DNA of 64,000 nucleotides from the NCBI RefSeq assembly GCF_014212015.1, contig NZ_JACJVN010000013.1:1-64000 (forward strand), written 5' to 3'. Within the stretch, counting starts at the first letter, position 1. Every line of letters starts with the position of its first letter. This document shows, piece after piece, positions 24,664-33,550 of this stretch. A program made the translations under genes and the position numbers. Source of the DNA: Cohnella lubricantis. GTDB taxonomy: Bacteria > Bacillota > Bacilli > Paenibacillales > Paenibacillaceae. A model generated the notes under the pieces. That model searched no databases, had not been told where the DNA came from, and saw only the letters and a program-made list of their open reading frames with translations.

Positions 24664-25814
24664 AAGGCGTGAAAATAACAGGAATCTTGATTGCTTTGCT
24701 CGTCATCACGACCGGTTGCTGGAATATGAAGGAAATCCAAAATATCAGCTATGCAACCGCCATCGGGTTCGATTATCGTGACGGAAAGTACATTGTGTAT
24801 TTGCAACTTATTGATTTTTCCAGCGTCGCCAAGTTGGAAGGACAACAAAAATCGAGGGAAGCGCCTGTATGGGTTGGTAAAGGCACAGGCTCATCGTTTA
24901 CGGAAGCGGCAAACAATTTATATGAAACGTCGCAACAAAGGGTGTTTTGGGGGCATGTTTCCACGCTCGTGTTCAGCGAACACATTCTGAAACAGAATAA
25001 ATTTCAAGATGTATTCGATTTGCTGAACCGTTACAGGGAAATCCGCTATTTGGTTTGGGTTTTCAGTACCAAAGAATCGATTGAAGATATTTTCAACTCG
25101 ACTCCGTTCTTTAATGAGTCTCCGATGATGTCCATTTTGCACAATCCGGAGGACCAGTATCGGCAACGATCGATCATTTCACCGATCAGGTTGTATCAAT
25201 TTGTCATGACGCTGAAAGAAGATTCGCGGATGAGTTACCTGCCTGCTCTACGGATTGAGAAAAATCAGTGGGAAGTAAGTAGAAAAACGCATCCGTTGTT
25301 AGAATATGCAGGTATAACCGTGTTTTGGAACAATCGGTACCATGGAGAATTGGATCCGGACGATTTGCAGGGATTGCCCTGGATGCATAAAAAGACGGTT
25401 CGCGTGCCGCTTTCTCTCGAACGTGGAAAATCGTTAGCGGCTGTATTGGTCATGGAGAAGCCAAAAGTGCGCATCAAGCCGTCGGCTCAAGATCTTCGCG
25501 TTTATTTTGACGTCGAGGTAACGGTAAAGGCAGGCATTAACGAATTGCATCAGGAAATGTCCGAGAAAGAATTGATCGATCTGACCGAACGAAAGATTGA
25601 AGAACAAATCCGCCATACTTACCGGAAAGGCTTTGAGCGGAAGGTCGATGTTTATAATCTCGGCGAGTCGTTGTTTCGACGCGATCCCACGGTATGGCAC
25701 CGGATTGAAGACGAAAATCATTTTGTGCTGCATGAGGATTCTTTACGAAACATACGAATCCATGTTCAACTGACCAATACGGGGAGGTACAAGTTAAAGC
25801 CCAGTCAAGCCTAG
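24660..25814 (+). CDS. Germinant receptor lipoprotein subunit C (GerAC/GerKC type)
   Basis: 384 residues with a signal peptide and lipobox TTGC (Cys about residue 20), then the invariant CWNMKEI start of mature GerC proteins and the IGFD segment. Domains 1-3 follow to the C-terminus (HVQLTNTGRYKLKPSQA). It is anchored on the outer face of the spore inner membrane and completes the receptor. Confidence 0.93.
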   Translation: MKGVKITGILIALLVITTGCWNMKEIQNISYATAIGFDYRDGKYIVYLQLIDFSSVAKLEGQQKSREAPVWVGKGTGSSFTEAANNLYETSQQRVFWGHVSTLVFSEHILKQNKFQDVFDLLNRYREIRYLVWVFSTKESIEDIFNSTPFFNESPMMSILHNPEDQYRQRSIISPIRLYQFVMTLKEDSRMSYLPALRIEKNQWEVSRKTHPLLEYAGITVFWNNRYHGELDPDDLQGLPWMHKKTVRVPLSLERGKSLAAVLVMEKPKVRIKPSAQDLRVYFDVEVTVKAGINELHQEMSEKELIDLTERKIEEQIRHTYRKGFERKVDVYNLGESLFRRDPTVWHRIEDENHFVLHEDSLRNIRIHVQLTNTGRYKLKPSQA

Positions 25815-25946
25815 ATGTTGGAAATTCCGATTTTCAAATCATGGATTCGCGGCGCGATTGATACATCCGATCAATCGCGCTTCCACGTCGGCAGCAATGC
25901 CGTAACCATTTTACATCCATCAAGCTTTCTCTCTGAAGACAACCTC

Positions 25947-26264
25947 CTATTCCATTTCGGACAATTCCGTATCGGATTCCATCCATAGCAGTTCCTTGAA
26001 TAAAAAAGCAACAAACTCTTCTTCAAGTCCCATGTCCCAAGCTGTCGCTATACATTCGAGCAGTTGTTCCTTGCTGAGCAGCCTCGTGGCAACCCTTCCC
26101 CTTATTTCTCGCATTCCATTCTCAGTCTGTTGACTTACGCTTTCCAATAATCGAGTCAGTCTTGTAATCTCCTTGGAAAGCTGGACCACTTGATTATGGC
26201 TCAAGCCGATTTCCTGCCGTTTCCCAAACAATACAGTCTGCGCAGCGATCATGACATGATGCAT
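25947..26264 (-). CDS. Fusion of a Spo0E-like and an Sda-like module
   Basis: 105 residues, GGAG nine bases before ATG. Residues 15-42 (KRQEIGLSHNQVVQLSKEIT) match the Spo0E phosphatase helix pair, including the conserved GLSHxxVxxLS. The SQELD signature is changed to SKEIT. Residues 60-100 (LLSKEQLLECIATAWDMGLE followed by EEFVAFLFKELLW) align without gaps to the Sda sporulation-kinase inhibitor ([22 protein letters not shown]), with about 11 of 35 identities. Spo0E dephosphorylates Spo0A~P and Sda blocks sporulation kinases, so this may hit the phosphorelay at two points. The altered motif makes phosphatase activity uncertain. Confidence 0.6.
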   Translation of the reverse strand: MHHVMIAAQTVLFGKRQEIGLSHNQVVQLSKEITRLTRLLESVSQQTENGMREIRGRVATRLLSKEQLLECIATAWDMGLEEEFVAFLFKELLWMESDTELSEME

Positions 26265-26451
26265 GACTTCTGACTCCTTTTTATCGAAAATATTGGCTTA
26301 AAGGAATTTGTGACAAAATAAGCGCTTTGGAAAATTATATCGCAAAGATTTTAAAGGTACAATAAATTGAATGGACTGTAGTTTAAGAGTACTCCATCCC
26401 TCCGACTGCTTTGACTACACTTTACTATAGAGAGGGGTTGTGAGGGACATT

Positions 26452-26796
26452 ATGTCTACCTTTGCACAAATAGTCGGAGCAAAAATTCGCCTATACCGCA
26501 TGGAGCAAAATTTGACTCAGGAACAACTAGCCGAATCGATCGGCATGGCCGCGACATATCTTGGTCAGATTGAACGCGGCGAAAAAAACGTCAAACTTCA
26601 GACAATTGAAAAAATTGCTTTGGCATTACATATGAGCGTATACGATTTATTCAGCGACGAGAAAGAGGCCAATTTGCAACAAAAAAAATGGTTATGGGCC
26701 AGCATTCTCTTATTGCTCAAACACAACGATGCCAAACAGCGACAAGCGTATCGTATTTTACGGGAACTGTTGGAACCGGCAACCGAAGATTCGTAA
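26452..26796 (+). CDS. Xre-family regulator (SinR/SlrR-like helix-turn-helix)
   Basis: 114 residues. The helix-turn-helix occupies residues 8-62 (GAKIRLYRMEQNLTQEQLAE, ATYLGQIERGEKNVKLQTIEKIA). A 45-residue C-terminal helical part follows (WLWASILLLLKHNDAKQRQAYRIL). ATG 26452 has GAGGG ten bases upstream. Divergent from the Spo0E/Sda-like gene, which suggests a sporulation or biofilm regulator, but no target is visible. A hairpin (GCAAGCGGTTG/CAACCGCTTGC, 26821-26855) follows. Confidence 0.8.
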   Translation: MSTFAQIVGAKIRLYRMEQNLTQEQLAESIGMAATYLGQIERGEKNVKLQTIEKIALALHMSVYDLFSDEKEANLQQKKWLWASILLLLKHNDAKQRQAYRILRELLEPATEDS

Positions 26797-27075
26797 AAAG
26801 TGATTCAAGCTATGAAAAAAGCAAGCGGTTGGGACGATCTGAATCAACCGCTTGCTGCTTATTTACCGCGATTCTCTATGTTAAATGGCAAGTCTTTACC
26901 GATTTTTTGGATAAATACGGTTTCTTAGGAACACCCGTTTGGAAGGAGTTGGCGCTTTTTGCGCGAATTATTGGGTATAAAGAAGGATTTTGTCGTAAAT
27001 GATCCAACTTCATTCAAAAGGGGGAGGTTCTATTCGTAGGTCCTCAGGCTGATCCCTTTCTTTCAGGATCATAAA
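26797..27075. other. Spacer with a hairpin and a possible gene remnant
   Basis: The hairpin at 26821-26855 (11-bp stem) lacks a strong T run. From 26876 to 27001 an open stretch without a usable start encodes YVKWQVFTDFLDKYGFLG and further residues ending FCRK, possibly the tail of a lost gene. Confidence 0.4.
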
Positions 27076-27156
27076 AAACGAAACGGCAAACCCATTGAAA
27101 AATGGGGGCGCAAAACTTCAGGCCTAAGGATGATATCTATGGTAGCTGGGTTGCCG
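27076..27156 (+). ncRNA. Cyclic di-GMP-I riboswitch (GEMM-I)
   Basis: Contains the GEMM core: GGCAAACCCATTGAAAAATG (P1b hairpin with a GAAA loop), then GGGGCGCAAAACTTCAGGCC, then CTAAG..TATGG (tetraloop receptor), then GGTAGCTGGGTTGCCG closing P1a. It is followed by a terminator at 27176 and an EAL-domain phosphodiesterase gene, so c-di-GMP would control an enzyme that degrades it. Confidence 0.92.
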
Positions 27157-27175
27157 AAATTATTGCTTCCGAGCT

Positions 27176-27212
27176 CAAAGCTGCCCCAAATCGGGGTGGC
27201 TTCTTATTTTGA
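27176..27212 (+). terminator. Expression platform of the c-di-GMP riboswitch
   Basis: AAGCTGCCCC AAAT CGGGGTGGCTT followed by CTTATTTT, 20 bases past the aptamer and 26 bases before the EAL start codon. Consistent with transcriptional control. Confidence 0.75.
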
Positions 27213-27237
27213 TTCTCCAGCAAAGGGAGTAGCCTCG

Positions 27238-27954
27238 ATGCCGAATATTGAACAATTAATAGTACAAAACGATTTTTATCATGTGTTCCAGCCCATCTTG
27301 GGGTTTCCCGAAAAGAGAATCCTTGGTTACGAGGCCCTCATTCGCAGTAACTCCAACATGAATCCGGATCTTTTATTTCAGCGCGCCATGGAGCAGAACA
27401 AGTTGTTCGAAGTCGATTCTTTTTCAATTTTCCAGGCGATTTCAGCCTACTTTGAATTTCCGGGCTCACGGGAACATAACCTGTTGTTTATTAACATATT
27501 CCCTTCAACTTTGGTCTCGCCTTTATTTATCGACTTACTCGACTCCCTTGCCGAGCGATTCGAGCTATATAGAAACCAAATCGTATTTGAGATTAACGAG
27601 TCCATTTATGAGGGCCTCTTATGGAAAAGCGCTTCTTTCAGAGATGCCATCCGATTGCTGCGTGAACTGAATTTCCTGATAGCCCTGGACGATGTAGGAG
27701 ATGGAACAACTTCTTTTCGAAATATTGTGGACGTCTCGCCTGATTTTATCAAAATCGACCGCTTCTTTGCTTCTGACTTGAGTACATCCAGGAAAAAACA
27801 AAAAGTTGTCGCACTGTTTGCCGAGTACTGCAATGACGAGGCCAATCTGATCCTGGAAGGAATCGAAAAAGAAGAGGATTTGGATACCGCGCTGTCTTTG
27901 GGTATCAAGATGGGACAAGGCTATTTATTCGGAAAACCGAATCGGTTAACGTAA
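27238..27954 (+). CDS. EAL-domain cyclic di-GMP phosphodiesterase
   Basis: 238 residues, a single EAL domain without a sensor. Motifs: YEALIRS (EAL loop), FEINESIYEG (the Glu of the ExxES motif is present, as FEINES), ALDDVGDGTTSFRNI (DDxG), FIKIDRFF (Lys), and GMGQGYLFGKP-like GQGYLFGKP near the end. The metal-binding set looks complete, so hydrolysis of c-di-GMP to pGpG is likely. ATG 27238 follows AAAGGGAG; the longer frame would run into the riboswitch. Confidence 0.88.
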   Translation: MPNIEQLIVQNDFYHVFQPILGFPEKRILGYEALIRSNSNMNPDLLFQRAMEQNKLFEVDSFSIFQAISAYFEFPGSREHNLLFINIFPSTLVSPLFIDLLDSLAERFELYRNQIVFEINESIYEGLLWKSASFRDAIRLLRELNFLIALDDVGDGTTSFRNIVDVSPDFIKIDRFFASDLSTSRKKQKVVALFAEYCNDEANLILEGIEKEEDLDTALSLGIKMGQGYLFGKPNRLT

Positions 27955-27999
27955 ACGGTTGAACGTGAAGTCTCACCCGAACATGAAGGAGTAATCAGG

Positions 28000-28353
28000 A
28001 TGCAGGATAAACTGAACTATTTCCGCAAAGCAACGCTCTCTTTAAAAATTTCAGAGTTTGAAGTTCCACCCATGCAGGATTTGTTGATCATCGGGAAAAA
28101 AGCCCCGATCGGGCCGGAAGCGGTAAAGCGAATGGCGCAGGCGCTATCGCCGGAACAATTTACAATCGTGAAATTGGACCATGCCAAAATTGAAGCGGTC
28201 TTGATTCGGAACTCCATTCTTCAAATGTTGGACGAACGTTTGCTGATGCAAATCATAATGGAAGAAGCGGACCGGTTGATCAGCGACAACATGGTCCTTC
28301 GTTCCGAACTGAAAATTTCGGTGTCCGTTCAGCGGGAGGTGGAGTTGTCATGA
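28000..28353 (+). CDS. Hypothetical protein of the c-di-GMP operon, 117 aa
   Basis: Not recognised. No signal or membrane helix. The first half is Pro/Lys-rich (EFEVPPMQDLLIIGKKAPIG), the second a long helical region ending ELKISVSVQREVELS. It starts after GAAGGAGTAATCAGG and its last codons overlap the CBS-GGDEF start (ATGA at 28350). The tight coupling suggests a partner of the diguanylate cyclase. Confidence 0.65.
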   Translation: MQDKLNYFRKATLSLKISEFEVPPMQDLLIIGKKAPIGPEAVKRMAQALSPEQFTIVKLDHAKIEAVLIRNSILQMLDERLLMQIIMEEADRLISDNMVLRSELKISVSVQREVELS

Positions 28354-29144
28354 AGGTGGCGGAATTCATGTCGTCCCCGGTCTACACAGTTTCATCGGAA
28401 CGAGGCGTCCAGTTCGTCTCCGACATGATGAATGAACTTAAAATTGGTTCGCTGGTCGTCACAGATCATGGATCAATCGTAGGGATCATTACGTCTCGGG
28501 ATATCCGATCTTCCCACCCCAATCGCATTGCGGCAGATGCGATGACCCCAAACCCGATCAGCATTTCGCCTGACCGATTTGCCTGGGACGCATTAGAAGT
28601 GATGGAACAACATTGCATTGAACGTTTGCTTGTCACTCATGAAGAACAGGCAATCGGGATCGTGACCCGAGTAGCGCTTCAAGGCAAGCTGAACCAAATC
28701 GTGGATCCGCTAACGGGTTTGTACCGTGCACCTTATATCCAGCATATCGGCGAACATTTTCTGAACCGTCACCAACATTTCCGTTTGCTCTTTATTGATC
28801 TCAATAACTTCGGTGAAATCAACAAATTTCATGGGCATCCGGTAGGGGACGATTTTCTAGTCGAGTTCTCCAATCGCTTGCGTACAATAACCAACGAACA
28901 GGATTATGTATGCAGGTATGCAGGGGATGAGTTTATTGTGATTACATGCCGGAATGAGAACGATGCCATGCAATTAGAGGCGGCCCTGTCCCAACCCGTC
29001 GTCATTCAAAACGTTACATTATCCGCATCGGTGGGAATCATAAACGGCTATCTCGTACCTGACTTTTTTTCGCTGTCTTTTCGAGAACTGATCAGCAGAG
29101 CCAGTCTTCTATCCACTTCTTTGAAGCAAAAATCTTTTGCATGA
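28350..29144 (+). CDS. Diguanylate cyclase with paired CBS domains
   Basis: 264 residues. Two CBS motifs span about residues 1-115 (FMSSPVYTVSSERGVQFVSD, DAMTPNPISISPDRFAWDAL); such pairs bind adenine nucleotides. A GGDEF domain follows (LTGLYRAPYIQHIGEHF, LLFIDLNNFGEINKFHGHPVGDDFL) with the signature RYAGDEF, an accepted variant of GGDEF. It should make c-di-GMP in response to a nucleotide ligand. With the EAL gene upstream it forms an opposing synthesis/degradation pair under one c-di-GMP riboswitch. Confidence 0.88.
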   Translation: MKVAEFMSSPVYTVSSERGVQFVSDMMNELKIGSLVVTDHGSIVGIITSRDIRSSHPNRIAADAMTPNPISISPDRFAWDALEVMEQHCIERLLVTHEEQAIGIVTRVALQGKLNQIVDPLTGLYRAPYIQHIGEHFLNRHQHFRLLFIDLNNFGEINKFHGHPVGDDFLVEFSNRLRTITNEQDYVCRYAGDEFIVITCRNENDAMQLEAALSQPVVIQNVTLSASVGIINGYLVPDFFSLSFRELISRASLLSTSLKQKSFA

Positions 29145-29180
29145 TAGAAAACCTGACTTTTCGCTAAACTTGAGAGCGGT

Positions 29181-29211
29181 AAAAAGCGTCAAGCATTCTG
29201 ACACGCTTTTT
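29181..29211 (+). terminator. Terminator of the c-di-GMP operon
   Basis: AAAGCGTC and GACACGCTTT form the stem, followed by five or more Ts, 36 bases past the CBS-GGDEF stop. Confidence 0.7.
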
Positions 29212-29290
29212 AAGCGTGAACAGAAGGTTGGCGCTATTCTTTTGAAACGGATGTTCATCATATCAGCACGCGTCCAACTGTCCCCGCGAT

Positions 29291-29954
29291 TCAATCCTGC
29301 ATATTTTTCTTCTCCCATCGTCTTCTGATCCAGGCCACAACGAGTAGCTCCGCAGGAATGCATACCAATACCATTAACGCCGAAAGAAAGATGGAAGTGG
29401 ATAAAGCATGCGTCAACTCCTGCAGGTTGGGCGCGACCCAAATGCTCATTAAGAGCAGCAAGAAGCCGATGGCAGGCTCATCCACTGAGCGGCGACCATA
29501 GCCGTCACATAAAAGATAACACATATTTTTACAAATGCACCCAACACCCAAATAGCCAAAAAGCGATTCCAGATGGGTAAAGAAATCGGCCAGGTTGATG
29601 TATCTGGCGACTATCAGGAAAGGATAGGTATAATTTCCCGTTAGATCCCCCAATAGCAGCAGCGTAACCGGATTGGACGACACAAGCGTCACGATGACGG
29701 CTAGCAAAGTCATCGCCATACTTTTTTCACTTTTTCCGCACGGTTTGCAAATGGAATTAAAACGACACGGTCAGAAATTCGCTGAACCATGCTTGCAAAA
29801 CAACCGCACCGGAGAGGGAAATAGCCGTCGGAGTAACCGCCAAATACATCATTTTCCGATTTGCGGGGTGGATTTTTTCCCTTTTTCCAACACCATTCAC
29901 CCGCTCCTTAGCAAGGTGAGCTTCTCCAACAAGTTTACCAGCGGTTCTATCCAT
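29291..29954 (-). pseudogene. Second germinant-receptor permease gene, decayed
   Basis: Two broken frames carry parts of a GerB-type permease: an upstream piece with a membrane segment (MMYLAVTPTAISLSGAVVLQ) and a downstream piece (MAMTLLAVIVTLVSSNPVTL, GNYTYPFLIVARYINLADFFTH, then the C-terminal helices). Stops and a frame change lie between them near 29720-29760, and the N-terminal half of the gene is absent. It lies against the left end of the conjugative element, so insertion or rearrangement may have cut it. Confidence 0.7.
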
Positions 29955-29995
29955 CCACTGCGTATTAGGAATGGGGAAGAAAACTCTTCAGAACA

Positions 29996-31963
29996 TCAAT
30001 TAGCGTTTGAAAGATGCGGTCTAACAAACAGTACTTGTTTATCCGAATCGAACACCCCGCGATAAACCACCTGCCCACGACTTGAGGAGGCATCTACGAC
30101 TTTGCCATCACCCGCATAAATTCCAACGTGAGTAATATCCATAAATCTTCCATTACGCTCATAGCTCCAAAATACAAGGTCGCCCGGAACCAAATCGGCC
30201 GCGCTTACGGTCAGGCCATTCTCTACGCAAAATCTGGCCTGCTCCGCGGCGGTTCGCGGCAAGCTGATACCCAGTTGTCGATAAGCCCATTGGACGAGAT
30301 AGCTGCAATCCGTAAAGTGGTCCTGACCGGCCTTCGGTTGGCTGTACGGATCGCCTAGACGAGTCAGCGCCAACTTAACGGCTTCACTGCCCAGTTCGCC
30401 ATCAGGCAACTGCTGTTGAACCAAATCAAGCTGCTCCGGCGTCAAACCAATATCCGCATCTTTACCAAGTATCGCAAACATAAGCGGGCGAAACTCCTCG
30501 GATAGCATTTCCTTCATTAAATCTATCTGTTCATTTGTAAAGTGATATATTTCTGCCTGTTGCTCTGCAGTTTGGCTAATGACCGTAATATGCAAAATGC
30601 GCTCATATCGGGTAACCGTCTCTTCGCTGATGCTCCCATCCTCCTGTTCGACCGTAACCGTTTCCTTATGGTCTATTGTCTCAATACGAGATTGCAGTGA
30701 ATTCATATCCCAAAACACCGATCGGATGATACCGATTCTTGTTGCATCGAGCGTGGCCACATCCATTCCGTTTTCTACATCCGTGACGGTCTTCACGGCA
30801 AAGACGGAAATAATGTCCATCCAGTTATCGATTCGCGTATTGTCCGCGCTGCCGGGATAATGAAATTCCACCCGGTCTACATGGCCAGCGGATTGCTGTA
30901 TCTCTGCCAGTCTGGCTGTAAATTCAGCGTCCAGCTCTTGAACGATTTGGGAAAGCGGCTTGACATCGGCATCCGTATTTTCACCGGACGCAAAGATACC
31001 GAACGGAGAGGAAATGACAGCGGCTATCGCCATAACGATGCATAGAACTACAATTACCGAACCGCTGAATCCCAAAAGCGCCGTCAATCCCTTGACGAGC
31101 AACGCGGCGGCTCTTTCAACCATTTTAACGATAAGACGATTCAATCTCGCGGCAGCTCGTGCAGTCTGGATGGACCGGCGAGCAGACATCGCCATCTGCG
31201 CAGCCCGCTGTGCTTCCTTGACGGCATTCATTTTCCCTTCAGTTTGAGCATCCGAATGATTGTTAGCGTGATCTATCCGATGCCCACTTTTTATAAATGG
31301 CGATAACGTCTTGAAGTTTCGTACTTTTCGTTTAACTGCATGACCTGATTGCTTGATTATTGTTGACGAGGCTCGGTTTAGCGGTTTCACGTACCCAATT
31401 GCTGAACGAGTTACCGCGGCGGAGAATGTTTCCTTCTTCCCGGCCGGTTTTAGATGTCCGAAATCCCGTTTTTGCATCCGTTCAGGATAGCCACCTCTTC
31501 GAGAACGATACAGAAGCCGGGCATTGACCCGGTTTCGAATAATAAAACGTTGTTTTCCTGAATGCGAACCAGAAGACAAGACGTATTTTCCATCAACCGG
31601 CTTACGGAGATGTAAGCTACGGGCAAGTCGCGGTGTACGCGTAAGCGAAGGCTCCGCATTAACATCAAGCGAGCTATCACTTGCGACAGAATCACCCTCT
31701 GGCAACAGCCGCCTTTTTAGAACGTGTCGGATTAATCTCTTGTTGATGCGCAAACTCATTCCCATTTGAACGCGTATCGTTTTTTTCGTAGCCGCTGCGG
31801 AATGTCGCTGCGCATATTCAACTGGAGACTGAGAGGTCTTCTTGTCGTAATCAACCTGCCGTTTGACACAGTCACTTGAACGCTTTACACGAGGCAACAC
31901 CTTCGAGAATCTATTCAAACGTTTGATGTCTTTCACAACATCTCTCGTTTTAATCTCTTTCAT
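29996..31963 (-). CDS. NlpC/P60 cell-wall hydrolase of the conjugative element
   Basis: 655 residues. A very basic N-terminal half (residues 1-270, many Arg/Lys), one transmembrane helix (LLGFSGSVIVVLCIVMAIAA), an extracellular region, and a C-terminal NlpC/P60 domain with catalytic Cys in FTDCSYLVQWAYRQL and His in DITHVGIYAGDG. Such proteins open the wall for the mating channel. ATG 31963 has GGGAGTTGATTGGG upstream and follows the DUF6075 stop, so the longer frame is rejected. Normally this gene directly follows virB4; here 5.5 kb of other DNA lies between. Confidence 0.85.
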   Translation of the reverse strand: MKEIKTRDVVKDIKRLNRFSKVLPRVKRSSDCVKRQVDYDKKTSQSPVEYAQRHSAAATKKTIRVQMGMSLRINKRLIRHVLKRRLLPEGDSVASDSSLDVNAEPSLTRTPRLARSLHLRKPVDGKYVLSSGSHSGKQRFIIRNRVNARLLYRSRRGGYPERMQKRDFGHLKPAGKKETFSAAVTRSAIGYVKPLNRASSTIIKQSGHAVKRKVRNFKTLSPFIKSGHRIDHANNHSDAQTEGKMNAVKEAQRAAQMAMSARRSIQTARAAARLNRLIVKMVERAAALLVKGLTALLGFSGSVIVVLCIVMAIAAVISSPFGIFASGENTDADVKPLSQIVQELDAEFTARLAEIQQSAGHVDRVEFHYPGSADNTRIDNWMDIISVFAVKTVTDVENGMDVATLDATRIGIIRSVFWDMNSLQSRIETIDHKETVTVEQEDGSISEETVTRYERILHITVISQTAEQQAEIYHFTNEQIDLMKEMLSEEFRPLMFAILGKDADIGLTPEQLDLVQQQLPDGELGSEAVKLALTRLGDPYSQPKAGQDHFTDCSYLVQWAYRQLGISLPRTAAEQARFCVENGLTVSAADLVPGDLVFWSYERNGRFMDITHVGIYAGDGKVVDASSSRGQVVYRGVFDSDKQVLFVRPHLSNAN

Positions 31964-31995
31964 TGTCCCAATCAACTCCCAATGTTGGCAGCCAT

Positions 31996-32403
31996 TCAGC
32001 GGGTTTGTTCGGCCAGCCGTTTGAACGTTCTCTCGTGACTTCGGCAATATTCGGGGTAACGAAGACGAATCGCTTCAAAAAAGTAGGGGGCATAGCTGCA
32101 ATCAAATAATTCATGGGGAGTGGAGTGATGTTCGCCCCCCGCTTCGGTCCAGCCATTCCACAAATTAAAGGCGAGCCGGCATACCCGAGTGGAACTGCCG
32201 GTTTGCCAAGGGGCCGAAAGGCCTTCGGGCTTAATGCCGCCATTTGCAAAATCATACAAATCACGGATATGACTTCTGGTTTCTCGGGAAATGCCCAATG
32301 TATAGAACAATGCTCGGTGATAGCCATCGTTGCATTTCCTTTCATCCATCATCTGAACATAAAACCTCTCGTGTTCATCATCTCGAAACCGAACCTGTTT
32401 CAT
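31996..32403 (-). CDS. DUF6075-like protein of the conjugative element
   Basis: 135 residues from ATG 32403 (AAAGGGGTATG upstream): MKQVRFRDDEHERFYVQMMD. The central segment (ALFYTLGISRETRSHIRDLYDF) is typical of a family found on conjugative elements of Firmicutes, which I know as DUF6075. Function unknown. It lies between the sigma-like gene and the NlpC/P60 gene. Confidence 0.7.
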   Translation of the reverse strand: MKQVRFRDDEHERFYVQMMDERKCNDGYHRALFYTLGISRETRSHIRDLYDFANGGIKPEGLSAPWQTGSSTRVCRLAFNLWNGWTEAGGEHHSTPHELFDCSYAPYFFEAIRLRYPEYCRSHERTFKRLAEQTR

Positions 32404-32520
32404 CGTCACATACCCCTTTCGTGTAGAGTGCAGCGGCTGGTTGCAACCAGCCGCTGTTTGAACACAGTCCTCTATATAACCGTTCATTTTGGCAGGAAAA
32501 TCGGACCTTCCGCGAAACGA

Positions 32521-32940
32521 TTACATGTTTTTGAGTAAGGATTCCATTTGTTTCAAGCCTCGTTGAATCGATTTACGAACCGCCCGCTCATCGACATGCT
32601 CGGCTCTGGCAATATCGACTTTGCTCATACCCAAGAAATAATGGGCATAAATCCGTCTGGCGGATTTCTCCGGCAACAGACACATAGCTTCATAGAGTTG
32701 CTGCCGTGAAAGCTTGCGCTCGTAATACTCCTCCGGTGAAATCGAGAGAAATAAAACATGCTGCTCAATCCCGTCGTTGCGATCAAGCGAAAAATAGGCC
32801 CGATGGCGATACGTTCGCAGTCTGTAGGCGCTTTCTTCCAAGTCGAAGAGGCGGATTTCATGGGCAACTTCTTCATCTACATCAACCCATACATCCGTCT
32901 TAAAAAAAGGATACATATCCCGCAAATTTATCTTTTTCAT
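32521..32940 (-). CDS. Sigma-70-like factor of the conjugative element
   Basis: 139 residues. The second half looks like sigma region 4 (LSRQQLYEAMCLLPEKSARR, then HYFLGMSKVDIARAEHVDER, AVRKSIQRGLKQMESLL). Elements of the Tn916 type carry a comparable sigma-like regulator. The first half is acidic and shows a conserved Asp/Val-rich start (FFKTDVWVDVDEEVAHEIR). It would direct or modulate transcription of the downstream wall-hydrolase gene. Confidence 0.75.
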   Translation of the reverse strand: MKKINLRDMYPFFKTDVWVDVDEEVAHEIRLFDLEESAYRLRTYRHRAYFSLDRNDGIEQHVLFLSISPEEYYERKLSRQQLYEAMCLLPEKSARRIYAHYFLGMSKVDIARAEHVDERAVRKSIQRGLKQMESLLKNM

Positions 32941-33550
32941 TCAAATCCCTCCATTTTGGTTTGTTGGCAAACCAAAACAGAGGGGGGGAGAGCGACAGCC
33001 AACGCTCCCCGGCAAGTAGGAAGCACAACAAAAAAGACCTCGCCGCAGAGCGCGCCAACGCTCGATTGCGACCAGGCCTGATTGTAAAATTGGATTATAT
33101 TCTTGCCGATTAATTCGCCGTTTGCAGTTATGAGCAATAGGGATACATCACCTTCACCCTCTTTCTCACCTGGCAACACCGTGCGAGAAACTATGCGGGC
33201 TATGATGTTTGGCGCTGCCCTATGCTTGGTTCAGCTCCTTGGCGTTCGGAATTTAGCCAACGACTGCATTGACAAAATAAAATAGCGCCGTAATCCTTTC
33301 CGCTGGGTAGCAGGGAAAGAAACGACGCTTGATAAAGAGTAACCACAGAGTTTTCTTGTTGCTACTGCTGCACTGTCTGTCCACGTTATCATCATAGCAC
33401 GAAACATGTGCATATCGTGTGCATACTTCGTGCAAAAAAAGGGCAAATCCGGTGCAGCATTTGGTGCATGTTCGATACAATTCCGGCGCTCCAATCCTCA
33501 AATTTGCATAACTGAGGCAAATCTATGCGCAATGCATCTTCTGAATTCAT
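32941..33550. other. Leader region of the sigma-like gene with hairpins
   Basis: No gene seen. A perfect inverted repeat TTTTGGTTTG TTGG CAAACCAAAA lies at about 32952-32975, just upstream of the sigma-like gene. Further upstream is the terminator at 33030-33078. Short repeats with CCAACGCTC occur at 32999 and 33055. Confidence 0.5.
33030..33078 (-). terminator. Strong intrinsic terminator upstream of the sigma-like gene
   Basis: On the minus strand three stacked stems form: GGCCT/AGGTC, GTCGC/GCGGC and GAGCG/CGCTC around a six-base loop, followed by six Us. It lies about 90 bases before the sigma-like gene, so it either ends the upstream regulator transcript or attenuates the downstream operon. 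Confidence 0.75.

Noticed and set aside
27130-27237. Longer N-terminus for the EAL protein from 27130
   Set aside because: Those codons lie in the c-di-GMP riboswitch and its terminator; they have no independent ribosome binding site.
29996-32047. NlpC/P60 frame starting at 32047
   Set aside because: The first 28 codons overlap the DUF6075 gene; ATG 31963 has a good ribosome binding site.
33231-33501. Two minus-strand frames of more than 80 codons in the leader of the sigma-like gene
   Set aside because: They overlap each other in different frames, have cysteine- and tryptophan-rich nonsense composition, and have no ribosome binding site.
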